A DNA stretch of 64,000 nucleotides, from NCBI RefSeq assembly GCF_932276165.1, contig NC_063987.1:5580001-5644000 (forward strand), read 5' to 3'. The notes under the pieces were generated by a model. That model was not told where the DNA came from and did not search any database. It was given only the letters and a program-made list of their open reading frames with translations. This document shows positions 10,451-21,780 of this stretch, piece by piece. The first letter of the stretch is position 1. Every line of letters begins with the position of its first letter. The position numbers and the translations under genes are program-made. The stretch is from Plutella xylostella. Taxonomy: Eukaryota > Arthropoda > Insecta > Lepidoptera > Plutellidae.

Positions 10451-10664
10451 TGTAGGGGCCGATGCGAGGTACCCGTCGACTCCAATCAGTAAAGTCAGTG
10501 AGGAGTTTAGTTCACAAAATATATTAAATAAGTATTACAGAAAGATGGACTGTAATGGTTCAGTTGTAAGTGACGACTGATCTAACTATGTAAGATCTAG
10601 GTTAAGTAAACTGCTGCGTAAGACAACATAACTCTAGGTATGTGAAAAGGCTGTAGCCTGTACA
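10451..10664 (-). repeat. BEL element 5' LTR (214 bp)
   Basis: Identical to 2318-2531 by eye. As the upstream LTR in element sense it should carry the promoter. The AT-rich block TATATTAAATAAG on the plus strand could hold promoter or poly(A) elements, but no TATA box is assigned. Confidence 0.95.
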
Positions 10665-10669
10665 AAGAC
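10665..10669. repeat. Target-site duplication AAGAC, right copy
   Basis: Second copy of the AAGAC found at 2313-2317, directly outside the right LTR. Confidence 0.92.
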
Positions 10670-11004
10670 TATTGTAAAGAAGCAGCATGGTATCCGCTTT
10701 TTCGAATTCCTTACCAGTTCTTAATATAAATCCAAGCATTCGGAATGCTTTGTTAGTAATATAAGCTATATGTGAATCAAATCTTAGTTTGCTATCAAGG
10801 AGAACACCTAAATCTTTTACTTCATAGACTCTAAGAAGGACCTCATTATTAAGTTTATAATTGTAATTTATATGAGTCTTCTTTCTTGTGAAAGATATTA
10901 TGGCACACTTCTGCGCGTTTAACCCTAGCTTATTATCTGTGCAGTAGGTACAAAGACGGTTTAGGTCTTCTTGTAGCGATATACAATCATCTACAGTCTT
11001 TACT
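10665..11004 (-). mobile_element. 5' part of the Jockey-type LINE interrupted by BEL
   Basis: The minus strand is open throughout and encodes the thumb-side part of a LINE reverse transcriptase: a K-D-L-G-V-L-L-D-S-K-L motif, an F-x-S-H-I segment and an L-G-F-I-x-R-T motif. The frame resumes at 2317 on the other side of the BEL insertion. Homology fades at about 11004, which I take as the 5'-truncation point usual for LINE copies. The catalytic FADD box is upstream of the truncation and absent. Confidence 0.85.
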
Positions 11005-11260
11005 ATTTTAAATATTTTAAAAAATATAGAATTTGCATACTACAAAATATTTCAGTGTGTATATGTCATTCACGCAATGTGTGCATAATACGGAACGTTA
11101 TTTGTTATTACGGCCGCCATAATACAAATAACTTTTTCGGATTTTTGTGATTTTATCGACAACTTCAGTTTTTTGTGGACTCTGATTTGCCTCCTCACCT
11201 TCTGACCTTTGCGAGTACTATAATTGATCTTGATTTGTTTTTTGATTTGGATTTTGTACA

Positions 11261-11825
11261 ATGGCGTCGAAACATAAGTGTTTTATTCCTGGTTGTGACC
11301 AGAATGAAAAACGTAAGTACCTATATTCACTAATTAATGTTCCGACTTTGGACGAGTGTTGTGTCTACCGTCGTAAAATTAAGTTTGATGTAATCTAGCT
11401 GAAGGATTGGTGCTTAGTGGCGGCTTATCAAGCTATGTACAACTCGGTTGCCAAAAGAATGGACCTGATACCGTATTCATAGCAACTCGGTGATACCGTA
11501 ATGGATCGCGTTCGTAGTTCATCGACGCTCAAGCGAAACCAAGAGTAGAAACCAGTATCCCGCGCGGCATTAAACTATGAACTCCATATCATTGGTACAG
11601 GCCAGGATTTGAACCCACAGCCTCTCGATTGAGAGGACGAGGCCGTATCCATTACGCCACCACGGCTCTCCGTCATGCTGGTTAAATATAAATGTTTTTA
11701 TTGCAGGTGAAACCACCAGTACCTTACATAGGTTCCCCAATCCTGATAAGGATGCTGGAAGATTCAGAAAATGGGCCAATGCTATTGGTGGAATGTTATG
11801 TGTAGTATTATGTGGAGTATTATAA
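11261..11825 (+). CDS. Truncated THAP-type zinc-finger protein, two exons
   Basis: Exon 1 (11261-11312) starts with ATG and encodes a KCFIPGC motif, the first half of a THAP C2CH zinc site. It ends at a good donor, GTAAGT. The intron (11313-11706) ends TTTATTGCAG. Exon 2 (11707-11825) continues in phase with the LHRFP and F-R-K-W motifs typical of THAP domains. After W the frame runs through about a dozen hydrophobic residues to TAA at 11823, so the distal C-x2-H half of the zinc site is missing. AATAAA follows at 11833. The product would be about 56 residues and probably cannot bind DNA as a normal THAP domain. It is either a decayed copy (host gene or P-element-like transposase remnant) or exon 2 is spliced onward to an exon I cannot find. 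The intron holds a SINE head. Confidence 0.55.
11586..11675 (-). repeat. tRNA-derived SINE head
   Basis: On the minus strand an A box TGGCGTAATGG (11659-11649) and a B box GGTTCAAATCC (11615-11605) have tRNA-like spacing, with a CCTCTC/GAGAGG stem between them. The acceptor ends do not pair, so this is not a tRNA gene but an RNA polymerase III SINE head. It lies within the intron of the THAP remnant. Confidence 0.65.
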
Positions 11826-14158
11826 AAAAAGAAATAAATGTCGAAAACTTTATCCTGATGTATTAATTTATCCCCGTTATTTTATTCACGTAGGTATTTA
11901 ATATATACAAATAGCTAGAAATAAATCAAAATACCTATGTATTACCATTAGTGCTATATATACATATATGAAATTTAGTTCCTGGGCACATCTACAGCTG
12001 GCGCTGATATCATCGTGTGACTGATAGCTCTATTCTCAGAATAATTAATGTACTCTGTGAACTGAGTCAAACGTCACTTGTGTTTATGATTTTATAACAC
12101 AGAAAGCCGCCATAGATATTTGTATGAAGATTTGAGGGAAAAAAATTGCCCAAGTTTGGGATTAATTTACACAAAATAAGTGTGTGTTTATTAAAAAACA
12201 AGGTATTTAGCGCCTAGTCCAAGCCTTTAACTTTATAATATGATAAAAATCATATGAAAATTCTTAATAATTACGACACAGTTGTTACAATACGGGAGTG
12301 TGATTTTCTGGTTTTTTGTCATATTCTGAATTTTATTTACAGTTATCCATAATCATTTACTTGAATTCGAATCATTCAGCACCTAGCTAGACTCTTCGGC
12401 TACCTGTGTGATTTTTTTCAAGGCTGTAGAGCACCATTTACTACATAATTCTATGACAATGCCAACCCTCGATTCCCTATTGCCGACCCTTAAGTTAAGT
12501 CTTGTCTTTAACTGTGTGACTACTTTGTTTTTGGTATATATTTTTTCTGTAATTAATTGAGTTATTTGGGTTGAAAATGTGTTGGGAATAAGTACATGAC
12601 TATAGAACTTACAATAAAATATATTTTCGCATTGAAAGATAATGGTGGCTTGAGGCGGCTATAACATCCCATAGCGAATAAAGATCAACTATTATCTCGC
12701 TCTACAAACGTATAAAATATATATTCAGTTTTAGTGATAACAAAATATTATGTACACTAATGTAGTTGATCGCTGACTGAGTTGACTGTGACTGTTTGCA
12801 CTGCCGGCTGCGATACTCGCTCAGCCATCAGATTCTGATATAATTATCATAGCACGTGACTGTACGCTTGACCTGTAATTGCTTGCGTCACTCGTACCGC
12901 GTTGACCAGCGACAAAACCACACACTCGCTTTCCACAGCTCGCCAAAGTCACCACTCGCGTCCAGCGTAACTCGCTCCTCGTTCATCGCCGGCGGTGGAC
13001 AACTGCCCTCAGAACTTTGTCTAAGCAATGCATCCCTCAAGGGTGCGCCACCGGGCACTGTCGACAATGCGCTTAGAACGGACTTTATCACAATTTGTTC
13101 TAATTCTAATTCCCCTGGCGTTTCGTGCAATATACAGGGTGTTGTTAGTTATTATTTATTGCGCAATATTACGAGGCGCGAGCGGTACTTAGGTTGTGTT
13201 ATTGCAAATTATGTGCATATGTTAATTCGGGAACACTAGTGAGAATAGTTTGGAATAATAAGTCTATTAGGGGCCCTCGGTTTTGTAGGTGGCAATTTGG
13301 AGCGTGTTTTTTTTAAGTGCCTAATAGCACTGGGCCATTTTACTGACCCGACAGTGTAGCTGTTAACAATGCTAGCTGTTGTACAGAGTGTTCAAGATTT
13401 GACTCATTTTTGACGGATTTTTAAAAAAACCTATGCGGGCTTAAAGAAAGTATGTACTTAGTTATTTAACTCTACGGATGCAGCATTGGTAACGAGAATA
13501 CGATAAAGCTCAGAGGCTCTACGCTGCTCTATCACTGCAATTAGTCCCAACAGGTCATCTTCCAGGCAGTGACAATATCCGCTTCGTCATTAGCCATTCA
13601 CAATGCGGGCTTCGTCAGCGGTTCTCTTATTTAGAAATTTTAATATGTGTCCTGATTTTTTTATCAATGTTCAAAAATGATTTTATTAATATGACGCAAA
13701 ATCCATAATTCCAAATCGATAACAACGCATTGAGTGTTGCCGAGATTTATTTCTAAATATATTGGTACACACTCCAAACTCCGGACGCAGAAGTTAGCGT
13801 TTTTGATATTCGAAATCCATTAGATATAAATCTGATAACTAACAAGGAATACGAACTTAATCAAAAACTCATTCCGTCATCCGTCACTGGAGCATAGAAA
13901 TAGCAATAATTGTTTCTATCAGATTCAAAGTGATCGAGATAATCATAGAAATGAGACAATGAGGCAGCCTGCCACGTAGTTTTGATTGCGGCACCTGACC
14001 GCCCCCGCCAGAGTCTACTCACTATCTGTGTTGGCGCAATGCAGCCCTTTGCATCATCCGTGTGAATATTTCAACTGTTTGAAATACGGCGGAACAGTCC
14101 GAACTGATCTTGTGTTAATATGATTACTTAATGTCGGTGTTTTTGGTGTCTGTTTATA
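11826..14158. other. Non-coding stretch with one GC-rich island
   Basis: Mostly AT-rich. The island at about 12780-13160 is described separately. A short block near 11985-12005 repeats the text at 1315-1337. Nothing else is recognised. Confidence 0.4.
12780..13160. other. GC-rich island open on both strands, unidentified
   Basis: Composition is clearly richer in G+C than its surroundings. A plus-strand frame (12856-13239, 127 codons) and a minus-strand frame (13130-12888, 80 codons) overlap. The minus-strand translation looks more protein-like (E-L-E-Q, P-G-G-A-P, D-A-S-G-D-F), but neither matches a family I know and there are no convincing splice sites. It could be an old transposon piece, an exon or a CpG-rich regulatory patch. 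Confidence 0.25.
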
Positions 14159-14273
14159 CAGGGTGTTTGCAAAAAGGGTATACTAAGCCGAAACCTACAT
14201 GTGCAGCATGGTATATCTAAGCCTGTAAATGAAATCAGGTTTCGGCTTAGTATACCCTTTTTGCAACACCCTG
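14159..14273. mobile_element. CAGGGTG foldback MITE, copy A (115 bp)
   Basis: Near-perfect inverted repeat starting CAGGGTGTTTGCAAAA and ending TTTTTGCAACACCCTG, flanked by TATA on both sides, which contains the likely TA target duplication. This is the shortest copy, and the loop is almost absent. TA duplication and terminal shape suggest mobilisation by a Tc1/mariner-group transposase; no transposase lies in the window. Confidence 0.85.
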
Positions 14274-14789
14274 TATAGGAAGAGAAGGTGTTATAAATAT
14301 GAAAGCTTGTACGCACAATATAGTAGAGAAAATTTATAATAACAATTTATAATAAGTTTCCAATGTATTAAATTGATAAAAAGCAAGCTAGGAGTAGACT
14401 TTTTAGGGCAAACATAATTGAAACTGAGCAACACACACTTGTTGCACCAATCAGACAGCAGATCTGTCTAGCAAATCTTCTCACCATGGTGAGATACGCT
14501 ATTTATGCGCCCACGAAATCTGCTAAAGTTCATAAAATATCGGCAAGTATGTCATTTGCTCGTGTTTAAATCCAATGCTCAGACTTTGGCCCTGTTCTTA
14601 TATTTTTCGCTGAACAGTTAAAATAAGAGCATTTTAATTTTATTGTAATATTAGAAATGTACCTTCGTATGTTTTCTGTGACAAGAGTTTTTGCTAAAGG
14701 ATAATAGATATATTACAACTTATATAATACAGAGAGTTGCCAAAGTGAATCGAAAGGTAGTGACTTAGGGGTTGATTCTATTAAAATAT

Positions 14790-15560
14790 TGTTCTTGCCT
14801 TACTTGACTTAGTATCCTTTGTCCCCTGGATGGGGCAGAGGGCGTCCACAGTGACTCTCCATCGCAAGCTGTCTTGAGGTTCGCGTTTGATTTCACTCCA
14901 AGACTTCCCGATCTTTTTCGCTTCGTCCACTACCGTGCGTCGCTAGGTCTGCTTGGGACGGCCACGCTTTCTCTTTCCTTGCAGATTCCAATCCATCGCC
15001 TGTTTGGGTATGTGGTCAGAATTTCTTCGGAGGGTGTGGCCAATCCAGTTCCACTTGCGTCGCTTGATCTGCTGGTCGATCAGGGTATCGTGGCACCGTT
15101 CTCTCAGTTGGTCATTGGAGATTTTATTGGGCCAGTATATTCGGAGTATGCGTCGAAGGCATCGGTTCACGAAGCTGGTGTGAGATGGCTTTGGTTACCT
15201 TCCACGTTTCGATTTTCAACTTTTGTGATTGCCATATTGCTCGCAATTGCGCGAAAGTAGCTCGGGCTTTGGCAATCCGCGAAATGTCGTCCTCTTCTGT
15301 ACCTCCTGTTTCTGAGACAACGCTGCCGAGGTAGGTAAATTTGTGAACGCGTTCCACTGTCTCACCACCGATCTGCAGCGGGTCATATTCTGCACACCTG
15401 TTCGCACCTCTTGGGTCTTCCGGATGTTAATTTTCAGGCCTATTTTCACCGCCTCTTGGCTGAGAGCATCGAGCTTGGCTTGCATGTCTGCATGTGTGTG
15501 GCTTAGCAGGCAGAGGTCGTCGGCGTAGTCTAAATCCTCTAAAACTAAAACTATTGTTCT
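14790..15560 (-). pseudogene. Decayed RTE-clade LINE reverse transcriptase
   Basis: Minus-strand pieces in several frames together match the end of RTE-type reverse transcriptases. The piece near 15540-15390 has the YADD catalytic box and L-L-S-H-T. The piece at 15357-15190 has F-T-Y-L-G-S-V-V and A-R-A-T-F-A-Q-L. The piece at 15170-14943 has R-K-W-N-W-I-G-H-T-L-R and the KRGRPK box. The frame continues in degraded form towards 14800, with S-W-S-E-I and W-R-V-T-V-D-A-L-C-P. At least two frameshifts and an internal deletion separate the pieces, so it cannot make a working enzyme. The 5' end stops near 15560. Confidence 0.85.
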
Positions 15561-15862
15561 TCGAATGTTAAAATTCGCCAAAATTTAACTTATACTACAA
15601 CGCAAACAAATTTCAAAATGATGTATATCAGTTCTGATCATCGACGATCAGTTGGGAACGTTATTATAACGGGAGGCTGACAATACGCCGCTAGCCTCAC
15701 TCAGGGGCGTGACAAATTTGGCATGTGTGATGTGCCTTTGACACTCGCCCCATGCGGAGGCTTTTTCCGAATTCCACACCTAGTTTTTAAGTCGGACAGG
15801 CAAAAATAGAGAGACTTTTTGACACTTTTTGTCAGTTACGCCACTTTTGTGATGGACACTTA

Positions 15863-16078
15863 GGGCCAAATTCACCGAAGCAATTAAACGTCGTTACGAG
15901 TAGAAGGATCGAAAACGCAGTTTATGCTCTAAACGAGCTTATACGCTCATTTTGATTTTCACCGACCAATATTAACCAAGATTAGAGCAAAACGCAGTTA
16001 TACGAAATCGGCAATCGTGATTAATGAAATCGTAGTTTAATAAAACTTAGATTTCTATGCAACCCGTGAATTTGGCCC
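15863..16078. mobile_element. Harbinger-like MITE, 216 bp, TTA duplication
   Basis: Ends are GGGCCAAATTCACCG and the inverted CGTGAATTTGGCCC, flanked by TTA at 15860-15862 and 16079-16081. A TWA duplication and GG(G/C) ends fit PIF/Harbinger non-autonomous elements. No coding content. Confidence 0.75.
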
Positions 16079-16590
16079 TTAGAATGGTCAGTAAGTGAAA
16101 TGAATGACTGATGTGTTAGAAGTGTGTTAGTCAATGGTATATATTTTTTGTGTAGACAAAATGTTTCGTTACGTGTATAGCGTGATAGCGTGAGGATGAT
16201 TTTAATACTCTGGAAAATGTTGTGGAATCTTCTTTAGAGTTCTAGAACTTTTTTAAAGCTTGTAATCTTCAAAATTGCTTCAGATTTACTTTTATTTTAT
16301 TATGACTTATAACGTTATAGGATGCACAAAATTCATATTCTTTACACAAAACAAACAAGTAGTAGTAAATAATAAAGATTTAAGAGGCATTTACAGTCAA
16401 AAGATAGCGGCAAAACGAAATAGAATGCGGAGAAAGGCAAAATAAACCAAAGTCATACCGGTATATAGATTATATTGTCTGGCCTTGACAGGTTTATTTT
16501 ATTTTCCCCATAAAGAGAGGGGGAATTATGTCACTACAGGAAAAAAGATATACAATACAGTAACGATACTGTGCTATGCCTACAATAAGA

Positions 16591-16694
16591 GGTGGATTTT
16601 CACCAAACGTCATACGACTTTCAGTTCAGTTAGTATAAAATGTTTAAATTTTGATTTAAATATTTAAACACGTTTAGCGTTTGGTAAAAGTGCC
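16591..16694 (-). mobile_element. CACCAAACG MITE, copy 1 (104 bp)
   Basis: Starts GGTGGATTTTCACCAAACG and ends CGTTTAGCGTTTGGTAAAAG plus TGCC. It aligns end to end with the reverse complement of 43171-43285, including the middle block CAGTTAGTA. Terminal inverted repeats are partly degraded here. No clear target duplication. Confidence 0.65.
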
Positions 16695-17980
16695 CCAGAG
16701 TTTAATTACTGTGATTTTGATATATGATGTAGGCGCCAAATAAACTATTTATTTAACATAATTATAAATTAAATAAAGAGTTTTTTTCATTACAACAACA
16801 ACGCAGGCTAAAAATAATTAAAGTTAACATTAACGTTATTCTCGAAATAACTGACGTATAATGATTTCATCAATTAAAGTTTCCTGTATTTTGTAGCCGA
16901 ATCCGTTTTGTTTACGTGTTAAATACTTTAACTCTGCAATTTATATGTTTATTCTGGCCCTAGCGGTAAGACAAATGAGAGCTGTCGAGAGCATAAAGAG
17001 TATCTCGACACAACAAAGGTTATATTGTTAGCGGAATTTGTTCAGAATTTTCGATAAAAGTGAGTAGTACATAAATGAATACGTAATTGATGTTCTGATC
17101 TGTATGAAATATGAAAGCTGGATGGAGATAAGCAGCGTACGGTGCCTGTGTAAAATAAATAAAATGTAGAGGTAAATGCATGCGTATATAAATTCATATG
17201 ATATAACGTTTGTATGTACACGAGTATGTCATCATGGTATAAGCCCTTCTTTGTAATAATTCATAGTTTTATAGTAAAAAATATATTTTTACTCTAGATT
17301 TTGCAAGCCTTCAAGCGCCCACTATTTTATTCTGTATGCAGTGAGGCCCTCTTGTGGTCCCTCATTCAGCCAGTTTTTAAAGCCTTCTATTTATCTTTAA
17401 TCCAATGAGTGTAAAAATATCAACACAATGCTTGCAATGTAGCTACATACAACGTAGCATGTACAGTGTACACAACATAACGTTGATTATGTTTTTCACT
17501 GTAGATTAAAAATATAGGAACAAGATGGAGTATCAGTGCAAAAAAAAAACCTCTCGATAAATAACACCACACGAACAATAAAGAGCTCTTATATTGAATT
17601 TATTTGGTTAGAGTGACTTTATTCATCAGTGCAATGGTTGTCATTAGGTTGAACTTGAAACTGTTTGACAGTTTTATGCTTTGTTTATGTGTCACATCAT
17701 CATCTAGTTCATACATTGTAAATCTAAGTTTTCCACCATAATCATAACTCATGTTTGCGCACTCGTCATGCCGTCACAACTTTAACAAAGCAAACAGCTC
17801 AGAGTCATGAACTCCAAAACTATAAGTAGCTAATCTCCCGCGAGCCTGCTGCAGGAGGGTTTCTCTATACTGACGAAAAACGAACGAACGAGAGCTGTCG
17901 TGCAATCGGCACGTTTAACACAACGAGATAGAGTCGTGGCTCGCGCGGCAGCGCTCCGAAACTTCGTTTGCCGTCATATA
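16695..17980. other. Non-coding AT-rich stretch
   Basis: No gene seen. Around 17525-17650 it holds a repeat shared with 37313-37440 (TGGAGT, a short gap, then CTC(T)CGA(C/T)AAATAACACC). Confidence 0.35.
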
Positions 17981-18194
17981 CAGGGTGTTGCAAAAAGGGT
18001 ATACTAAGTCAAAACCTACATGTACATTATCACACCCATTATCATTTTCCATAGAATGTTGGCTCATGACTTTTTACTATGGAGAATGACTTTAGTTTTC
18101 GCGAATTTTGAAAATCTGATTTCATTTTCGGGCTTAGATATACCATGCTACATATGTAGGTTTCGGCTTAGTATACCCTTTTTGCAACACCCTG
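17981..18194. mobile_element. CAGGGTG foldback MITE, copy B (214 bp)
   Basis: Starts CAGGGTGTTGCAAAAAGG and ends CTTTTTGCAACACCCTG, flanked by TA on each side. The right arm keeps the family text (TTCGGCTTAGTATACCC); the left arm has diverged. The central palindrome GTCACGTGAC seen in copies D-F is mutated to CTCATGAC. Confidence 0.85.
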
Positions 18195-18460
18195 TAGAGT
18201 GACCCCCCTGGTCCTGGCTGGAGGAGCGTGCCTCGGGGAGGCTTCGACGGATCATCATGAGCTGAACTACCCGCAACGTGCCGCGACTCAACTGGCAGAA
18301 GTCAAAAGGCTGTGACTTTCATTGTGCCCGAAGTTTCCGGATTAGAGACCGCTCGGGAACTAACTGAAGGGTGAAAAGTACACAAGCGGCAACCATAGTG
18401 ACGGGTGGTATGTGATAGGAGAAGGGGAGACAGGTTTGTCACACCGAATTTAAAATCTCA

Positions 18461-18582
18461 ACCCCTTAAACATAGAAAAGTTATAGGACGTTTTAGCTAT
18501 TTAACTGTCCCTCTCTGTCTAAGTACAAGGCAAAACAGTTCAATAACTAAAACGTCCTATAACTTTTCTATGAATAAGGGGG
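18461..18582. repeat. Foldback repeat with 31-bp arms
   Basis: Arms at 18471-18501 and 18542-18572 are inverted copies with one mismatch (GTTATAGGACGTTTTAG core). Pairing extends outward to CCCCTT/AAGGGG with two mismatches, and inward to ACTGT/ACAGT. The loop is about 40 nt. No target duplication is obvious. Confidence 0.7.
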
Positions 18583-18694
18583 ATACAGTTTTTACAGTGG
18601 AATCGAATTATGGTGTGGTTATGGTGGTCACTCAGGTGGTCATTTTGAAGAATTTAAAAATAACCTAACCAACGGGTTTTCAACCTCAGATATT

Positions 18695-18810
18695 CAAAAC
18701 TAAAAGAAGCATAGTTTTTAAACGGCTAAGCCGATTTTGATAAAATATGGCTAAGAACATTCAGGGTAACATTACCTTTGACCCAAAACGGTCTTGATCT
18801 TGTCTAATGT
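18695..18810 (+). repeat. Dispersed repeat with AAGCCGATTTTGATAAAATATGG
   Basis: Carries a block (CGGCTAAGCCGATTTTGATA, then AAATATGGCTAAGAACA) also present at about 28315-28385 and, inverted, at about 52595-52665. At 28200 the block follows a tRNA-like head, so this is probably the body of the same SINE family. Confidence 0.6.
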
Positions 18811-19394
18811 CTAACAATAAAGTGATTGGTAAGTTAAACCGTTTGTTGCATACTACAGCGAGTGAGTGAGTGAGCTATCAAACCAATGCATAATTCAATC
18901 AAGCTGAATGCGCGCAATTAGAGCAAATAACTGGGTGTCAGTTTAATTAATTATTGGTATTGTGATCTAGAGCGGTAGGCGGCATCCGACCGTAACGCGA
19001 AATCATCAAACAATCACAGATGACATAAGTGTAGATACTTACAAACATAATGGTGTATTGTGCAAAATACTAACAACTACCAAGACCTACAACTATCGGT
19101 TTTAGCCGAAAATTTAAACTTGTTACCTTCTTTGGGCCAATATATTTTGCGTTGAATACTAATGGCCCAAAGAAGATTCAGTCGTGATAATTTATCAAAG
19201 TCTAGTCTGTCGTTTGCTTCATTTTTTGCAATTGAATCTATTTAACTATTTGTTCAAGTATTAGAACAATGTTAGTCGGAACAGTTAACACGGATGTTCA
19301 AAGGTCATGAGAAAATAGACGTGGGCGCAGTTTGTTTGATTGATCTTTACACCAACGCTGAGAAATAAATATTGCTGCGCAAAAACATGAAAAG

Positions 19395-19462
19395 AAAAGA
19401 GTACTACGTCGTAGCTCTCGTAGCAAGCTACGCCGTAGCTTATGCTACGTGGCTACGGCGTA
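19395..19462. repeat. Cluster of overlapping CGTAGC/GCTACG palindromes
   Basis: The stretch is built almost wholly from GTAGC and GCTAC words, including the inverted pair GGCTACGGCGTAGCC. A related patch is at 55263-55345, which suggests a repeat family prone to cruciform or hairpin formation. Confidence 0.5.
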
Positions 19463-21659
19463 GCCAAAAAAAATCTTTCAGAATGACCTCCATAGTCAAA
19501 GCATTTACAACAGATTTACACATAAAAACGGATATAAATAGATAAAAATCTTCCTGGCAACCAAGCCTGAATTAATACTGAAAAAAGTGACTAAAACCAT
19601 AATGTTTTCGGCTCCAGGCCGCAGTGGATTGCGCCTGTGTCGCTCAGATGTCGTGTCGTGTCACGCGCGGCCACGGCGCGGCACAGCCTGACCGATATTA
19701 AAACCGCTTTAATCACACACAACATTTTGATGTACAACTCCAATTAGATGGATTGAAAAAGGTTGCGACATTTATGACCGTTCATAAATGCATTTGTACA
19801 AAAAGAGATGGTATTTTTTTACTTTAAAAAAAACGCAAGGTAATTGTGCACTAACATACATACATACATAACATTCTAGGTTCTAGGTAAGTTGTCAAAC
19901 TTACGAGTTAAGCTTTATATGAAATTTTCATAAACTTACACATTTTTACCCAATAAATAACCTGCGTGCCAGCTGAGATATGATATGCAAAATTTTGTGC
20001 CTGTATAATGTTAAATATAATGCGTTACATATTTATTTAACTACTTGTCTTTACTACACACACATTTTTAATTTCCACAAAAATGATTCAATTTTAAAAG
20101 CGAGAAAATAATATAAAATAGTATAATCGTGAGTATTAAAGTAATTACGACTTTTACACATTTTCTTCCCTCAAACAAATGTGGGCCTAAAATGGCGCCT
20201 CGGGTGTCGTAGCCGAGCTTTTAGCCACGCGTGTCCTCGCGACACACAAACACACGCCACATTATCCTCCTTCCCGCTGCTGCAGTCGGGTAATAATAAA
20301 TAATAAACCTCCCACGAAGCCGTGATGGGGTAAATCGCCTAATTCCTACCAAAGGGATTTTTTTCCGAGGCCATAATGACCCGCAGTATACTCGAGTAGC
20401 TAAACGCTGTTATAGCCGTTTTTAGACCAAATGATGATAATTTTCGACGAAAAGTGCTTTTGATGATAAAAACGGGTATTTCGGTATCGTTAGCTGCAAC
20501 ATCGCGGTTTATGCGTCGGCGAATGTTCGGGAGACTTCGGTTTTTTAATGTCTGCGCGTTTCCTGCTCCAAGTGCTCACTTAAGTAGGGAGTTGTGAGAT
20601 TATGACACTTTTAGAGCTCTGTAATAAATTGATATGAATTTTCGTGGTAGTTTCTCGCTGGAGCAGGAAGAAGAAGCTCATGCTGCGACAAATTATAGAA
20701 TTCCAGGAATATTTAGCAATTTAATAAGATGCTGGCTGCACTCTATATTTATACAGGATGGAGTTTTATCAGGAAACGTCGTTGAAGGGGATGACTCGTG
20801 GATGTGAAGGAAACCGCGTGTTGGTAATACTGGATACTAGTTTATTGTTGCTTGTACAGCGAGGTCCCGTGGAAAGAGGCCGAGACTCCGCCTGTAGCGG
20901 CTTATATGCTACCACCACCCCCGACACTGCGCCATCTAGCAGGATGTATAGGAACTTAATATGTAGTAATGCTTAGTAATCGATCTATGCAAGTAGCCTG
21001 CGAGATAACGCTGTGTTTACATAGGAAACTAAGTAGTTAAACCTTCTAATTTATAGATGGCGCTAATATATTGTTAACACAGTTAACAGTCGTGATGGCA
21101 GGTCAATGTACCCGACATACTAAGCAATTTTCATTCTAGAAACAAGTCAAGAGTTTTTCCATTTACCTAATCTTATATATGAGTAGTTGAGTAGGTTTTG
21201 AAAATTTATATAGAGCAGCTGTTTATATTCGTAATTTCAGGATTGGTCTATAATTAACCTGCATTCGCAAATTTCACTCATAAAATTGCGCCTGTTATAA
21301 GTACTTAGTGAGTGAGATAGCGGTAGTTCCTACTCTTCCAACATGTTGAAAATATTATATTAATTTAGATATAGTTGGAAACAAACTAAACTTTGTACCG
21401 TGTTTAATTCATGTGCCGTAAAAGTTAATTTTGCAAAGCAACATCTGTTGCATTAAGACCAACTCTGCATTTCCGGCATGAAAAGTTCCAAGAATGTGTC
21501 TTTATCATAATATATTTATTTATAAGTACTTTATGAATCAATCTCCAATTTGAACTCATGTCTTGAGCTACGAGTGCTTTCAGAACCGACAGTATCACAA
21601 TCAAAAGACGTGCGACAAAAGAACCGGGGTCGTAATGAAATTGAATTTAAACTATAATC

Positions 21660-21780
21660 TCGTCGAGCAACTGTTGGCGTGGCGTGACGTCACGCGAGCG
21701 TCATGTGACGCGCCGCGCGCCGCGTGTCACAAGACGTGACATGACGTGTGACGCCACACTGCAACGCGTCACACCAAATA
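21660..21780. promoter_or_regulatory. GC-rich island with CRE-like TGACGTCA and inverted repeats
   Basis: Contains the full CRE palindrome TGACGTCA near 21685 and several half sites (CATGTGACG, GACGTGACATGACG, GTGTGACGCCAC), with GTGGCGTGACGTCACG and CGTGTGACGCCAC as imperfect inverted arms around a GCGCGCCGCG centre. Looks like a regulatory patch or cruciform. No adjacent start of a gene is visible. Confidence 0.35.

Larger units (their letters stand above)
2318..10664 (-). mobile_element. Complete BEL/Pao LTR retrotransposon (8347 bp)
   Basis: The element reads right to left: 5' LTR 10664-10451, primer site at 10444-10434, a leader with seven 20-bp repeats, one long polyprotein frame 10115-2694, then the 3' LTR 2531-2318. 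The LTRs are 214 bp, begin TG and end CA, and I find no difference between them by eye. A 5-bp duplication AAGAC flanks the unit. The protein order (gag, A17-type protease, YMDD reverse transcriptase, RNase H, integrase, env-like domain) is that of roo-like BEL/Pao elements. Identical LTRs, an intact frame and an intact duplication all suggest a recent insertion that may still be able to move. The tract before the 3' LTR is only weakly purine-rich (GGGAGCA), so the polypurine tract is uncertain. Confidence 0.95.

Noticed and set aside
11600..11675. Possible tRNA gene in the THAP intron
   Set aside because: Boxes are present but no acceptor stem forms; treated as a SINE head.
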